Positions 15,654 through 22,746 of a stretch of 32,637 bases of DNA are shown in pieces; position 1 is the stretch's first letter; every line of letters begins with the position of its first letter. The DNA is from a virus. Below the pieces are notes generated by a model. That model saw nothing but the letters and a program-made list of their open reading frames with translations, was not told where the DNA came from and ran no database searches. Location of the stretch: the IMG/VR virus record IMGVR_UViG_3300009184_000124, positions 1 to 32,637 of that record; one strand, given 5' to 3'. The position numbers and the translations under genes were made by a program.

Positions 15654-17555
15654 TTATTTTTGACCAAGTATTTGTATACCTGGTGTATTAATATATAGTG
15701 ACTTACCTGCCCATCCACCGCTAGCTCTAGTTCTTACTGTTAGTGGTATTTTTACAAATGCCTTAATAAGAGAACTGTAGAATGTTACTGTAAAAGATTG
15801 ACCTCCTGAAGTTGCTACACGTATGTCTTTTACATTTTTTGGAGTTGATTTTGTAAGTAAAATTTTTGCCTTTTCATCAGAAGACACGTCTTTTATTGTA
15901 GATCCTTTTTCTGTTCCAATTAATAATTTATATGGGCACGGAGTAGATCCAGCTTCTACTTGTCCATAAGTATAAAATCCTATAGTTTTTAAAAGATAAG
16001 AAACATTGTTTGAATCAGACCAATAATCAGTAAGATTATCAATTAATTGATTTCTAAATATGTAATAAAATCCGTCTTTATAAAAATCAAGACCATCTTT
16101 TTCAAACTCTCTAGCTAAATTTGCAAACGCATCTCTACTTGAACTTTCAGAATGTTTTTCTTTTGTTATATCAAATCCTTTAATAGCTTTAGATGCATTT
16201 GGACCTTTTACTTTTTTAGCAGCTTGATTCCAAGATTGATCTACAATATTTTTAATATTAGTATCTTGAGATTCGTCTCCTAATTTTTGAGCAAAAGCAG
16301 AAAGGCTTGTATTAAGTTTTGGAGTTGTATCTTCTCCTCCTGCGGTTATTTTATTAGAATATCCTATAAATGATCCGTCTCCTAACTCTATAATTATATC
16401 AGATGGATTTTTTGAAGATATGCCTCCAGGTTTTGCTCTAGGAGTCCAATATAATTTACTAGGAGTTTGTTTATTTGATTTTAAATCAGATTTTACTGCT
16501 TTAGCATTATTCATACCAATAGTAATATCTCTTTCTGGTGTTGAGTCTTGCACGATCATGTGACTCAGAAACTGCATTGACACTTCTTCACCTTCTCCAG
16601 TAAATACTCCACTATTTTTAAAACCTGGTTTCTTTGAAAATTTTATAAATTCTTTTGCACTACCATCAAAAGGATGCACTAAAAAATACAAAGATAGGAA
16701 CTCATTAACATTAGATGATGCTGTAGAATTTTTACGAAGCGAAGTACCATAATGTCCTGTTACTTCTGGCTTTGCAGCTTTTATATAATAACTAGTATCT
16801 TTTACATTTCCTGAATTATCAACCCCTATTTGAAATAAAAAGTTACCTTTTCTATCAATAGCAGGTTTTCCTTTAGGTTCAGTTATATTTTTAAAAACTA
16901 TTTTACTAGGATCTAATTTTAATTTTTTTGCAACCTGATTTTTTACATCGTCATTTAATGTATAGTATGGATTAAATCCGGCTTTTGTTTTATAGTTAGG
17001 ACTTATTGTTAATTCACTAACTATCTTTTTTTTTAAGATCCCTTCTAATATTTTAGATTCTGATAATTGTTCTTCGCCCGAAGTAGTGTCACTTGTTTCT
17101 GCCGGAGGTGTTGGCCCTGCTTCTTCTGCAGGTCCTTCTGAATCTCTAGTTGCTTGTTCTGCTCCTTCTGGACCTTTAGTCTTTAAAGGATTTCCATATC
17201 TTAATAATCTAGAAATAGCAACCATCGCTCTTTCCTTCTCACCAATAGTCATTAAATAATATTTCTTTCCTTGAACAGTTGCTTCATAAGCTTTTCCCAT
17301 GAACTGTAAAAAGAAAAATTGACCGTTGTGTAAAACTATTTTAAATGTAGTTGGCTTAGGAGCTACAACATATATACCGGTAACATATTCTTCAAATGAA
17401 GGAGTCATTAAGTATTCTAAAGTTGTTTTAAGACCTTGATACTTACTTAATATAAATTGCATAGGATCATCCTCAAACGTTGAAGTTTCAGGTTCCATCC
17501 TATCTAACTCATTTAAAAGTATAGCTTTTAGTATATCGTTATTACTCACTTGCAT
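15654..17555 (-). CDS. Large protein with possible PD-(D/E)XK-like nuclease core
   Basis: A 633-residue protein, the largest in the accessory run. An N-terminal domain (1-125) opens with a leader-like amphipathic helix (DILKAILLNELDRME) and ends in KERAMVAISRLLRYG. A Pro/Glu/Thr-rich linker (about 126-168) leads to a big C-terminal domain. There, Glu285 in SSNVNEFLSLYFL, Asp386 and Glu390 in PSDIIIELGDGSFIGYSNK, and Lys402 thirteen to sixteen residues on, resemble the E...D-x(n)-(S/E)xK spacing of some restriction-endonuclease-like proteins. That similarity is judged by eye and is weak. It sits 3 nt from the upstream gene's stop, in a set with similar N-termini. An injected or internal head enzyme is one possibility. 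Confidence 0.65.
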   Translation of the reverse strand: MQVSNNDILKAILLNELDRMEPETSTFEDDPMQFILSKYQGLKTTLEYLMTPSFEEYVTGIYVVAPKPTTFKIVLHNGQFFFLQFMGKAYEATVQGKKYYLMTIGEKERAMVAISRLLRYGNPLKTKGPEGAEQATRDSEGPAEEAGPTPPAETSDTTSGEEQLSESKILEGILKKKIVSELTISPNYKTKAGFNPYYTLNDDVKNQVAKKLKLDPSKIVFKNITEPKGKPAIDRKGNFLFQIGVDNSGNVKDTSYYIKAAKPEVTGHYGTSLRKNSTASSNVNEFLSLYFLVHPFDGSAKEFIKFSKKPGFKNSGVFTGEGEEVSMQFLSHMIVQDSTPERDITIGMNNAKAVKSDLKSNKQTPSKLYWTPRAKPGGISSKNPSDIIIELGDGSFIGYSNKITAGGEDTTPKLNTSLSAFAQKLGDESQDTNIKNIVDQSWNQAAKKVKGPNASKAIKGFDITKEKHSESSSRDAFANLAREFEKDGLDFYKDGFYYIFRNQLIDNLTDYWSDSNNVSYLLKTIGFYTYGQVEAGSTPCPYKLLIGTEKGSTIKDVSSDEKAKILLTKSTPKNVKDIRVATSGGQSFTVTFYSSLIKAFVKIPLTVRTRASGGWAGKSLYINTPGIQILGQK

Positions 17556-17558
17556 AAT

Positions 17559-17990
17559 TTATTTACCAGCTTTTTGTATAATTTGTTCTGCTTTTTTAAT
17601 AGCGCTTGCTCCGTATTTAACGTACTTTTCAAAGTTAAAGTCTTCTAACTCTTCTCCAAATTCTAAGCTTTTTAATTCAATGCCTTCTTCATCACTATCA
17701 TACATATTTTGGCCTGGGCTATATAGTGTGATCACTGTAGCATAATAATCATTAGGGGTATATACTACTCTATATCCATTTTCATCACCTTTATAATACC
17801 AAACAATTGGTTGATCATCAAATCCTACAGAATCTTCTGCTACGTCAATTTTCCAATTACCATATTGTTTTGGTAATTCATCCATCCATTCAAATCCAGA
17901 TTCCCAATCACCGGCTTCTTCTTTAATAGATTTAATTCCTGCAAGTTTTTTTAATTTAAGTACTTCTTCAAGTAATACATTTTTTTTCAT
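17559..17990 (-). CDS. Small acidic protein with leader-like N-terminus
   Basis: A 143-residue protein. The N-terminus MKKNVLLEEVLKLKKLAGIK followed by SIKEEA is a Leu/Lys amphipathic helix ending near a Glu-Glu-Ala. It resembles the QLQKLAGLLKENINEA opening of the 315-residue head-module protein. An acidic, Trp/Tyr-rich domain follows (DWESGFEWMDELPKQYGNWK, IVWYYKGDENGYRVVY), with a final helix (YGASAIKKAEQIIQKAGK). No family is recognised. It is tightly packed between neighbours. A role as a virion-packaged protein is inferred from the N-terminus only. Confidence 0.65.
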   Translation of the reverse strand: MKKNVLLEEVLKLKKLAGIKSIKEEAGDWESGFEWMDELPKQYGNWKIDVAEDSVGFDDQPIVWYYKGDENGYRVVYTPNDYYATVITLYSPGQNMYDSDEEGIELKSLEFGEELEDFNFEKYVKYGASAIKKAEQIIQKAGK

Positions 17991-18004
17991 GATAATTTTT
18001 TTTT

Positions 18005-18463
18005 TTATTTAGCTTTTTTTCCTTCAAACAAATCTTCCATCATAGATTTAAGTTTCATTTGTATATCTTCTGCATCCCCGGCTGGTACTTCTTCTGTACC
18101 GTCTGGAAGTTCATCCATATCATATTCGCTAGTTGCGCCTTCATTGTATTCATGATAGTTTTTAGAAGCCTGGTTGATATAGTTTTCCGCATTAGTAATA
18201 TGATCTTGAATCCAAGCAGGAATATTTTTCTCATTTTGACCTATAGAATTCATTAATTGACTAGCAGCACTAATAATAGATTTTAAACTATTTTGTGCCA
18301 TAGAAACTTCATGATCTTGACCTTCTTCTTTAACTATTTGAGCCTGTAATTCATCAGGAAGATTTTTTTGTCCGCCTTTTAGTTTAGGATCATCATTATA
18401 TTTTTTAGTAAATGAAGCTTCATCCATTTCAAGAAGTGCTTTGATAAAAGATACTTTGTTCAT
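18005..18463 (-). CDS. Small helical protein with phage-conserved SMAQxxLKxI...IPAWIQDHI module
   Basis: A 152-residue protein. The N-terminus MNKVSFIKALLEMDEASF is leader-like. Residues about 52-105 (EVSMAQNSLKSIISAASQLM, then NIPAWIQDHITNAENYINQA) form a helical pair that I recall from many uncharacterised T4-type marine phage proteins, where the core reads PAWVQxKITxAxDY. The C-terminal third is acidic. The module occurs in proteins of differing architecture, so it is probably a docking or structural unit. Exact function is unknown. Confidence 0.65.
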   Translation of the reverse strand: MNKVSFIKALLEMDEASFTKKYNDDPKLKGGQKNLPDELQAQIVKEEGQDHEVSMAQNSLKSIISAASQLMNSIGQNEKNIPAWIQDHITNAENYINQASKNYHEYNEGATSEYDMDELPDGTEEVPAGDAEDIQMKLKSMMEDLFEGKKAK

Positions 18464-18464
18464 T

Positions 18465-18941
18465 TTATTTTTTTGTTGCTTTATTAATTTCTTTTGCCGC
18501 TTTAACTGCTTTTTTATATTCTTCTGATCCTTTTCTAGCAGGTTTTTCTCCTCTTGCTCTTTGAGCTCTTATATTTGCCCAAAGACCTGGCTTTTCTTTT
18601 TTCTCTTCTAAATCATAAATGCCTAATTCTTTTTCAATCTCAACAACATCATCATGACCTAATTCTAATAAGTCTTTTTCTAATTTATCAAGATTTAAAT
18701 GAGGTTGTCCTGATACGTACTTGGCAATATTTTGTTTGGTGTGATTATCACTATTAACAAAAGTATCAACTATATTCTGAAAGTGAATATCAGTTTTAGC
18801 CATTTCTTTTAAAATTTCTGTTAGTTTCATTTCTTTATTATTATGTCCACATTTATGACAAACGTAAGTATCTTTTCCTCCATCAGATAGCTTCCAATGA
18901 TGAGGACAATTCTTACAATATATTTCTTTATCTTTTACCAC
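18465..18941 (-). CDS. Zinc-ribbon protein with LWANIRAxRARGEKPAR motif, GTG start
   Basis: A 158-residue protein. It begins at GTG 18941; an in-frame TAG just upstream rules out a longer form, and a later ATG would remove the zinc ribbon. Cys9, Cys12, Cys28 and Cys31 (YCKNCPHHWKL... YVCHKCGHNN) form a zinc ribbon of a type common in phages of Bacteroidota. The middle has a leader-like LTEILKEMAKTD. The C-terminus has PGLWANIRAQRARGEKPARK followed by EEYKKAVKAA, a basic motif found in many phage proteins of unknown function (I think Pfam DUF5872, unverified). The start overlaps the previous gene by 7 nt, so coupled initiation may compensate for the weak GTG. Confidence 0.7.
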   Translation of the reverse strand: MVKDKEIYCKNCPHHWKLSDGGKDTYVCHKCGHNNKEMKLTEILKEMAKTDIHFQNIVDTFVNSDNHTKQNIAKYVSGQPHLNLDKLEKDLLELGHDDVVEIEKELGIYDLEEKKEKPGLWANIRAQRARGEKPARKGSEEYKKAVKAAKEINKATKK

Positions 18942-19405
18942 GCTCTACAACTCCAATATCTAGCTTTCCATCTTGGTCCAGGATTAGTATCACAATGATG
19001 TCTTGCTCTAAAACTTTTTCTCCTTGCAGGATTATTCTTCTTTATCTTTACTCCTTTCTGACCAAAGTTAACCTTAACCACATTTCCTTTATCATTCTTA
19101 ACATACACCTTAAACTTCTTGACATCACCAGCCATGGGCTTTCCTAATGGAACATTTCGACCTTGATACTTAGCTTCTTCAATAGGTTGATCCCAACATT
19201 CTTGGATATATTCAGCTAAACATTGAGGACAATATTCGCCTTCATTAAGTTCTTCTTCTAAACCAGCCTTAGCTAATTTATCATAATATTTTGGATCTTC
19301 TTTTATATGATCCATTGCTATTTTTAAAGCCATTTTTGGATCATTAGTATGTTCCTTTTCCTTCTCAAGGCCTTTCTTTATTTGTTGTAGCAAGGCTTTA
19401 TCCAT
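18935..19405 (-). CDS. Two-module phage protein (EHTxDPKxAxxIAxDHxKEDPxYY plus basic Cys/Trp C-terminus)
   Basis: A 156-residue protein. Residues about 11-47 (GLEKEKEHTNDPKMALKIAM, DHIKEDPKYYDKL) match a recurrent phage domain that I believe Pfam lists as DUF5661. A CPQC pair lies at about 59-62. The C-terminal part (KKFKVYVKNDKGNVVKVNFG, then NPARRKSFRARHHCD and GPRWKARYWSCRAW) is a well-conserved basic block I have seen in many T4-type phage proteins. No function is known for either module. The ATG at 19405 overlaps the upstream stop as TAATG. Confidence 0.7.
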   Translation of the reverse strand: MDKALLQQIKKGLEKEKEHTNDPKMALKIAMDHIKEDPKYYDKLAKAGLEEELNEGEYCPQCLAEYIQECWDQPIEEAKYQGRNVPLGKPMAGDVKKFKVYVKNDKGNVVKVNFGQKGVKIKKNNPARRKSFRARHHCDTNPGPRWKARYWSCRAW

Positions 19406-19767
19406 TAATGTAAAAATTTAAGCTTATACTTAGTTGATTCAATAAGACCTACTACATTATCAATCTCATTTTGAATATAAGAATCTTGAGGAACCTTTGT
19501 TCTAATTACTTCTACAAATTTAGATAGTGCGTCAAAATACATTACAGGATTATCATCTTCTTTAATAGCATTTTCCATTTTATATCCACGAAGAATACCA
19601 TATCTACCTTGATAAGATTCAACTAGTCCATCAGCTAACTCAATAATCTCTTCATAATACTCTTGTAGAGCTTTATGTGCTGCAAAAGAAGGAGTTTGTA
19701 AATGATATATGTGTGCTTGATTTCTAGATTGAAATAAAGTTCCAATAAATAGTGCGTATGGTTCCAT
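19405..19767 (-). CDS. Dps/ferritin-like small protein
   Basis: A 120-residue helical protein. The segment QAHIYHLQTPSFAAHKALQE then YYEEIIELADGLVE has His19, His31, Asp46 and Glu50. This spacing, H-x11-H-x14-D-x3-E, is the one used by Dps ferroxidase centres (for example Listeria Dps H31, H43, D58, E62). The order of aromatic and His residues (SFAAHKALQEYYEE) also resembles the Dps FFTLHEKFEELY block. It is shorter than Dps (about 150-160 aa). I think such phage proteins are placed in a DUF (possibly DUF5856, not verified). Iron binding or DNA protection is inferred. It is coupled to both neighbours by TAATG. Confidence 0.65.
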   Translation of the reverse strand: MEPYALFIGTLFQSRNQAHIYHLQTPSFAAHKALQEYYEEIIELADGLVESYQGRYGILRGYKMENAIKEDDNPVMYFDALSKFVEVIRTKVPQDSYIQNEIDNVVGLIESTKYKLKFLH

Positions 19768-20657
19768 TATTTTATTTTTTTAGCTGCTAATTTAGTATCT
19801 TTTTTTGATTTATTATCCATATAAGAACCCGGTCCCCACCAAGCAATTACTGCATCAGTATCAGCTGTTGAATTAAAATTTGGTCCAGCATTGAATACAT
19901 CTACATTTTGTAAATTTTTATTTGTGCTTATTAATTGCTTAGCAAAACTAAGAGCTGCTTTTGGATCTTTAAATTTTTTAGCTTGTCTTACACCATCTGA
20001 GAAATGTACTTCGTAAGCTTCTTTAAGATCTTTTTTATTGTCGTCTTTATTAATTTCTTTTTTAGACTTTTCAATCTTTTCTAACTTAGTCATAAGATCA
20101 TCAATTTGATGTGCTATTTTAGCAATATGTTCTTTATGTTTAGAAGCATTTTTTGGGTCTTCTTTTGCTAAATTGATATGTTCTTTATGTTTTTTCTCTA
20201 GTTGATCAATAGCTTTTTTAATTTTATCTCCAACTTGGCCTTTTTTCTCTTCAAGCATACTCTCTTCTTCACAATAAGCTTCATAAAGTTCATTAGCTAC
20301 TACGTTTGCTTGATCTTGATCAGCATATACTGCATGAACTTGATCAGGAACTATCTGATGTCCAGCTCCTATACCTAATAGAGGATCGATAGGTTCTACT
20401 AAAGAAGTCAATTGACATCCCGTATAAGGTTTTTTAACCATATATAAAGTTTCAATTGCTCCGTCTAGGTTTTCTTTCTTTACTTTTTTAGAAAGTCCTT
20501 TATGTTTAGTAGATGCAAAGTCAGTGACATCTCCTTTTTTCATTGATTTAGCCATTTCTTTTGCTTTACCTGATGCTTGAGAAGGTTTCATGTCTCCTGT
20601 TTGTAGAGCATGAACTATGCCCATTAGTTTTTGTTGTTGTTGTGAGGTCGCTGGCAT
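19767..20657 (-). CDS. DUF3008-like N-terminus fused to a charged coiled-coil region
   Basis: A 296-residue protein. The N-terminus (MPATSQQQQKLMGIVHALQT then AKSMKKGDVTDFASTKHKGL) matches a short phage domain opening MPAVSKKQQRFMGMV and containing FASTKHKGLP, which I believe is DUF3008. A middle with EPIDPLLGIGAGHQIVPDQVH (about 88-108) follows, then a Lys/Glu coiled coil (about 135-200). The C-terminal domain (about 210-280) has AYEVHFSDGVRQAKKFKDPK and DAVIAWWGPGSY. The DUF3008 module is frequent in T4-type marine phages, usually near structural genes, and its function is unknown. A RATATTTAT motif lies 16 nt before the ATG. Confidence 0.7.
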   Translation of the reverse strand: MPATSQQQQKLMGIVHALQTGDMKPSQASGKAKEMAKSMKKGDVTDFASTKHKGLSKKVKKENLDGAIETLYMVKKPYTGCQLTSLVEPIDPLLGIGAGHQIVPDQVHAVYADQDQANVVANELYEAYCEEESMLEEKKGQVGDKIKKAIDQLEKKHKEHINLAKEDPKNASKHKEHIAKIAHQIDDLMTKLEKIEKSKKEINKDDNKKDLKEAYEVHFSDGVRQAKKFKDPKAALSFAKQLISTNKNLQNVDVFNAGPNFNSTADTDAVIAWWGPGSYMDNKSKKDTKLAAKKIK

Positions 20658-20670
20658 ACTATATAATTTG

Positions 20671-21246
20671 CTAATAAATATCGGTATTCTTTAGTTTATC
20701 CAAGTTAGCTTTGATTTCCTGATATATCTTTGTCTTATCTCCACCTTGCCAACTTTCTACATCTCCGGCCTCACTTACAAAGGTATCTTTGTCTAATAAC
20801 CACTGATCAACGGCTCTTTCAAAGTCTTCTAAGCTTGCATTTTTATTTGCATTAATCATTTTCTTTTCATAATCTTCAAAAGTACCTTGTTTTTTCATTT
20901 CTGCCTCAATATCAATTGCACAATTAAAACAAGTACTATATATAGAGTACATTTTTTTATTAAGATCATTAGCTTTCATTGGCTTAGAACACTTAGGACA
21001 GCAAAGCGGTAAAACAACTAACTTTTTAAATCCATCTAACTTAGTTACAGTTTGTTTTATACCATTTTTAATAGTCCAAGAGCGTCCTAGCTCTTGCCAA
21101 ATGTCTCCTTCTTTATGATCTTCTTGTTTTTTTTGCCAACCTGCTAAGGTTTGTGTCTTATCTCCAGTTTTTCCGGTGATAATATTTCTCATTCTTTGGA
21201 CGTCCTTTTTTGAGAACTCCTTTTTCATAGACTGTTTCTCTTCCAT
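20671..21246 (-). CDS. Zinc-binding phage protein of unknown function
   Basis: A 191-residue protein. The N-terminal half (FSKKDVQRMRNIITGKTGDK, later EGDIWQELGRSWTIKNGIKQ then TVTKLD) is a conserved block I recall from uncharacterised T4-type phage proteins. It is followed by CCPKCSKPM and a second CFNC, giving a probable zinc ribbon (Cys about 84-87 and 106-109). The C-terminus is helical. It could bind nucleic acid or a virion partner. There are several possible starts near the N-terminus (MEEKQSM); the first ATG, 21246, is used here. Confidence 0.65.
   Translation of the reverse strand: MEEKQSMKKEFSKKDVQRMRNIITGKTGDKTQTLAGWQKKQEDHKEGDIWQELGRSWTIKNGIKQTVTKLDGFKKLVVLPLCCPKCSKPMKANDLNKKMYSIYSTCFNCAIDIEAEMKKQGTFEDYEKKMINANKNASLEDFERAVDQWLLDKDTFVSEAGDVESWQGGDKTKIYQEIKANLDKLKNTDIY
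20674..20682 (-). promoter_or_regulatory. RATATTTAT motif upstream of the DUF3008-like gene
   Basis: GATATTTAT on the minus strand, 16 nt before the ATG at 20657, directly before the stop codon of the zinc-binding gene. Confidence 0.45.
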
Positions 21247-21256
21247 AACAATTTTA

Positions 21257-22159
21257 TTATAACTTAAATTTATTTAATATGTTATTTGTTCCTTCAAATG
21301 ATTTATGCATAATTCCAATTCCTCCTATTTGTTTCCAAGGAGCTACATTTGGAAAATAATCATCAATTAGAATTGAATTTTTGATTTCTGATTCTGGTTT
21401 ATCTATTATTGCTTGATGTTTATTTCCAGCTTTTGCAAAAATAGTATTTTTAGGTTCCGGGGATAGATTTTCTTTAATCCAGATTTTTTTTCCTTCAATT
21501 GCGTATTTAAAATTTCCTGGACTTGTTAATATAGTTGGATTATATGGAGATATTTTAGCCCATAATTCTTTTCCTCCTGACATCCAAGGCATTTTACACC
21601 AGAATTGTACTCCTACTTTATCTACAGCATCCTCGAATACTTTTTTTCCTTTCTCATTACTATAATCTCTTGGATTTACTCCATAATAATGATCAAATTG
21701 AGTATCAAAATCACAAAGAACTCCATCCATGTCACAATATATCTTTAATCTAGATACTTTTTCCTCTTCATAAATGTCTTTTAGGCTAGGAGTCTTGATC
21801 TCATATATAAGTTCATTAGCTTTACCATAATTTCGCATTAAAACACCCGCTATTGAATTAGCTTCGTTCTCTATCTCTGATCCTGTTTGTCCAGATCCGT
21901 TTTTTAATACTCCAAGTTCTCCTTGTTTATGATGAACTAACTCATGGCCTAATGTTCTAAGTATATCTGCTAAATTTCTATTACCTATATAAACAAAAAG
22001 AGTTACTTTTCCTGGATCATACTCACCAAAACTATGCCTTTCTACTGCCCAAGCTCTATCATTAGTAAATTGGATAGGCGGTAGACTATCTATTTTTAAT
22101 ACAGATTTGCAATACTGTATAAACTCCTCTATAATTTGCTGTTTTAAATCTTCTGTCAT
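21257..22159 (-). CDS. Fusion of a HExxH metallopeptidase-like domain and a HAD-type phosphatase
   Basis: A 300-residue protein with two domains. Residues about 1-120 hold GHELVHHKQ (71-79; HExxH = His72, Glu73, His76) with a downstream Glu99 in SEIENEANSIAG, the layout of a small gluzincin-like metallopeptidase. Residues 138-300 start with LKIYCDMDGVLCDFD (motif I, Asp143 and Asp145) and contain ILTSPGN (motif II-like Ser/Thr) and SILIDDYFPNV (acidic motif IV). They match HAD phosphatases of the 5'-nucleotidase or polynucleotide-3'-phosphatase type. Substrates are unknown. It overlaps the nucleotidyltransferase gene by 4 nt (ATGA), and the kinase lies one gene further up. I cannot exclude that the peptidase part acts on a phage or host protein while the HAD part acts on nucleotides. 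Confidence 0.75.
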   Translation of the reverse strand: MTEDLKQQIIEEFIQYCKSVLKIDSLPPIQFTNDRAWAVERHSFGEYDPGKVTLFVYIGNRNLADILRTLGHELVHHKQGELGVLKNGSGQTGSEIENEANSIAGVLMRNYGKANELIYEIKTPSLKDIYEEEKVSRLKIYCDMDGVLCDFDTQFDHYYGVNPRDYSNEKGKKVFEDAVDKVGVQFWCKMPWMSGGKELWAKISPYNPTILTSPGNFKYAIEGKKIWIKENLSPEPKNTIFAKAGNKHQAIIDKPESEIKNSILIDDYFPNVAPWKQIGGIGIMHKSFEGTNNILNKFKL

Positions 22160-22746
22160 TTTATTATTTTAATAAGACGACCAAATACGTCTTTAGCAAC
22201 ACCTTTATTATATGCTGCATCAGGAATAAGCTTAGCAAACTCTTCAAAGTTACCAGTTTTAACTACGGCTCTCATATCTGTCGCTCTTATTCTACCAAAT
22301 TGTGCAGGTATAACTTGTTTTCTTACCCTATTAGGATATCTTTTTTGAATACTATCAAAATATCCTATTCCTTCTACCTCTTCTTCTCCGCCTGCAACAT
22401 ATATTGGGGCAACATCTGGATTCTCTGCCATAAAAGCAAATATATCTTTTATAGGTGTTGATTCTTTAGAGATTGAAACTTTTATTTTAGGATTTGGCTC
22501 AGCTTTAAGATATTCTTGCCAAATATAAAGAGAGTCTTCTGGTGTTATTCCAAATTTAGTTACATTAGATATAATTACATATACTATATTAATATAATTT
22601 AAAGATGCTAAGTATTTAGCGGCTTCAAAATGTCCTTTATGTGGAGGTTTAAATTTACCAGGAAAAAAACAAGGTCCTACATCAGGACTTCCTTCTCTTA
22701 ATAAATCTTCAACGATCTGTCTTCCTATATAATCAAAATTCATCAT
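22156..22746 (-). CDS. HxGH-type nucleotidyltransferase (cytidylyl/adenylyl-transferase-like)
   Basis: A 196-residue protein. Residues 28-45 (FPGKFKPPHKGHFEAAKY) contain the HxGH nucleotide-binding motif (His36-His39), and GRIRATDMRAVV (151-162) stands where ISSTxIR lies in NMN adenylyltransferases and related enzymes. VAGGEEE (118-124) is typical of the phage version. Such enzymes transfer AMP or CMP to a phosphate; the substrate (NMN, phosphopantetheine or something else) cannot be read from sequence. It starts ATGATG at 22746 and overlaps both neighbours by 4 nt. The N-terminus (YIGRQIVEDLLREGS) resembles the leader-like helices seen on other genes here. Confidence 0.8.
   Translation of the reverse strand: MMNFDYIGRQIVEDLLREGSPDVGPCFFPGKFKPPHKGHFEAAKYLASLNYINIVYVIISNVTKFGITPEDSLYIWQEYLKAEPNPKIKVSISKESTPIKDIFAFMAENPDVAPIYVAGGEEEVEGIGYFDSIQKRYPNRVRKQVIPAQFGRIRATDMRAVVKTGNFEEFAKLIPDAAYNKGVAKDVFGRLIKIIK

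Noticed and set aside
18465-18830. Alternative ATG start (MKLTEILKEMAK) for the zinc-ribbon gene
   Set aside because: It would delete an intact four-cysteine zinc ribbon encoded in frame from the GTG at 18941.
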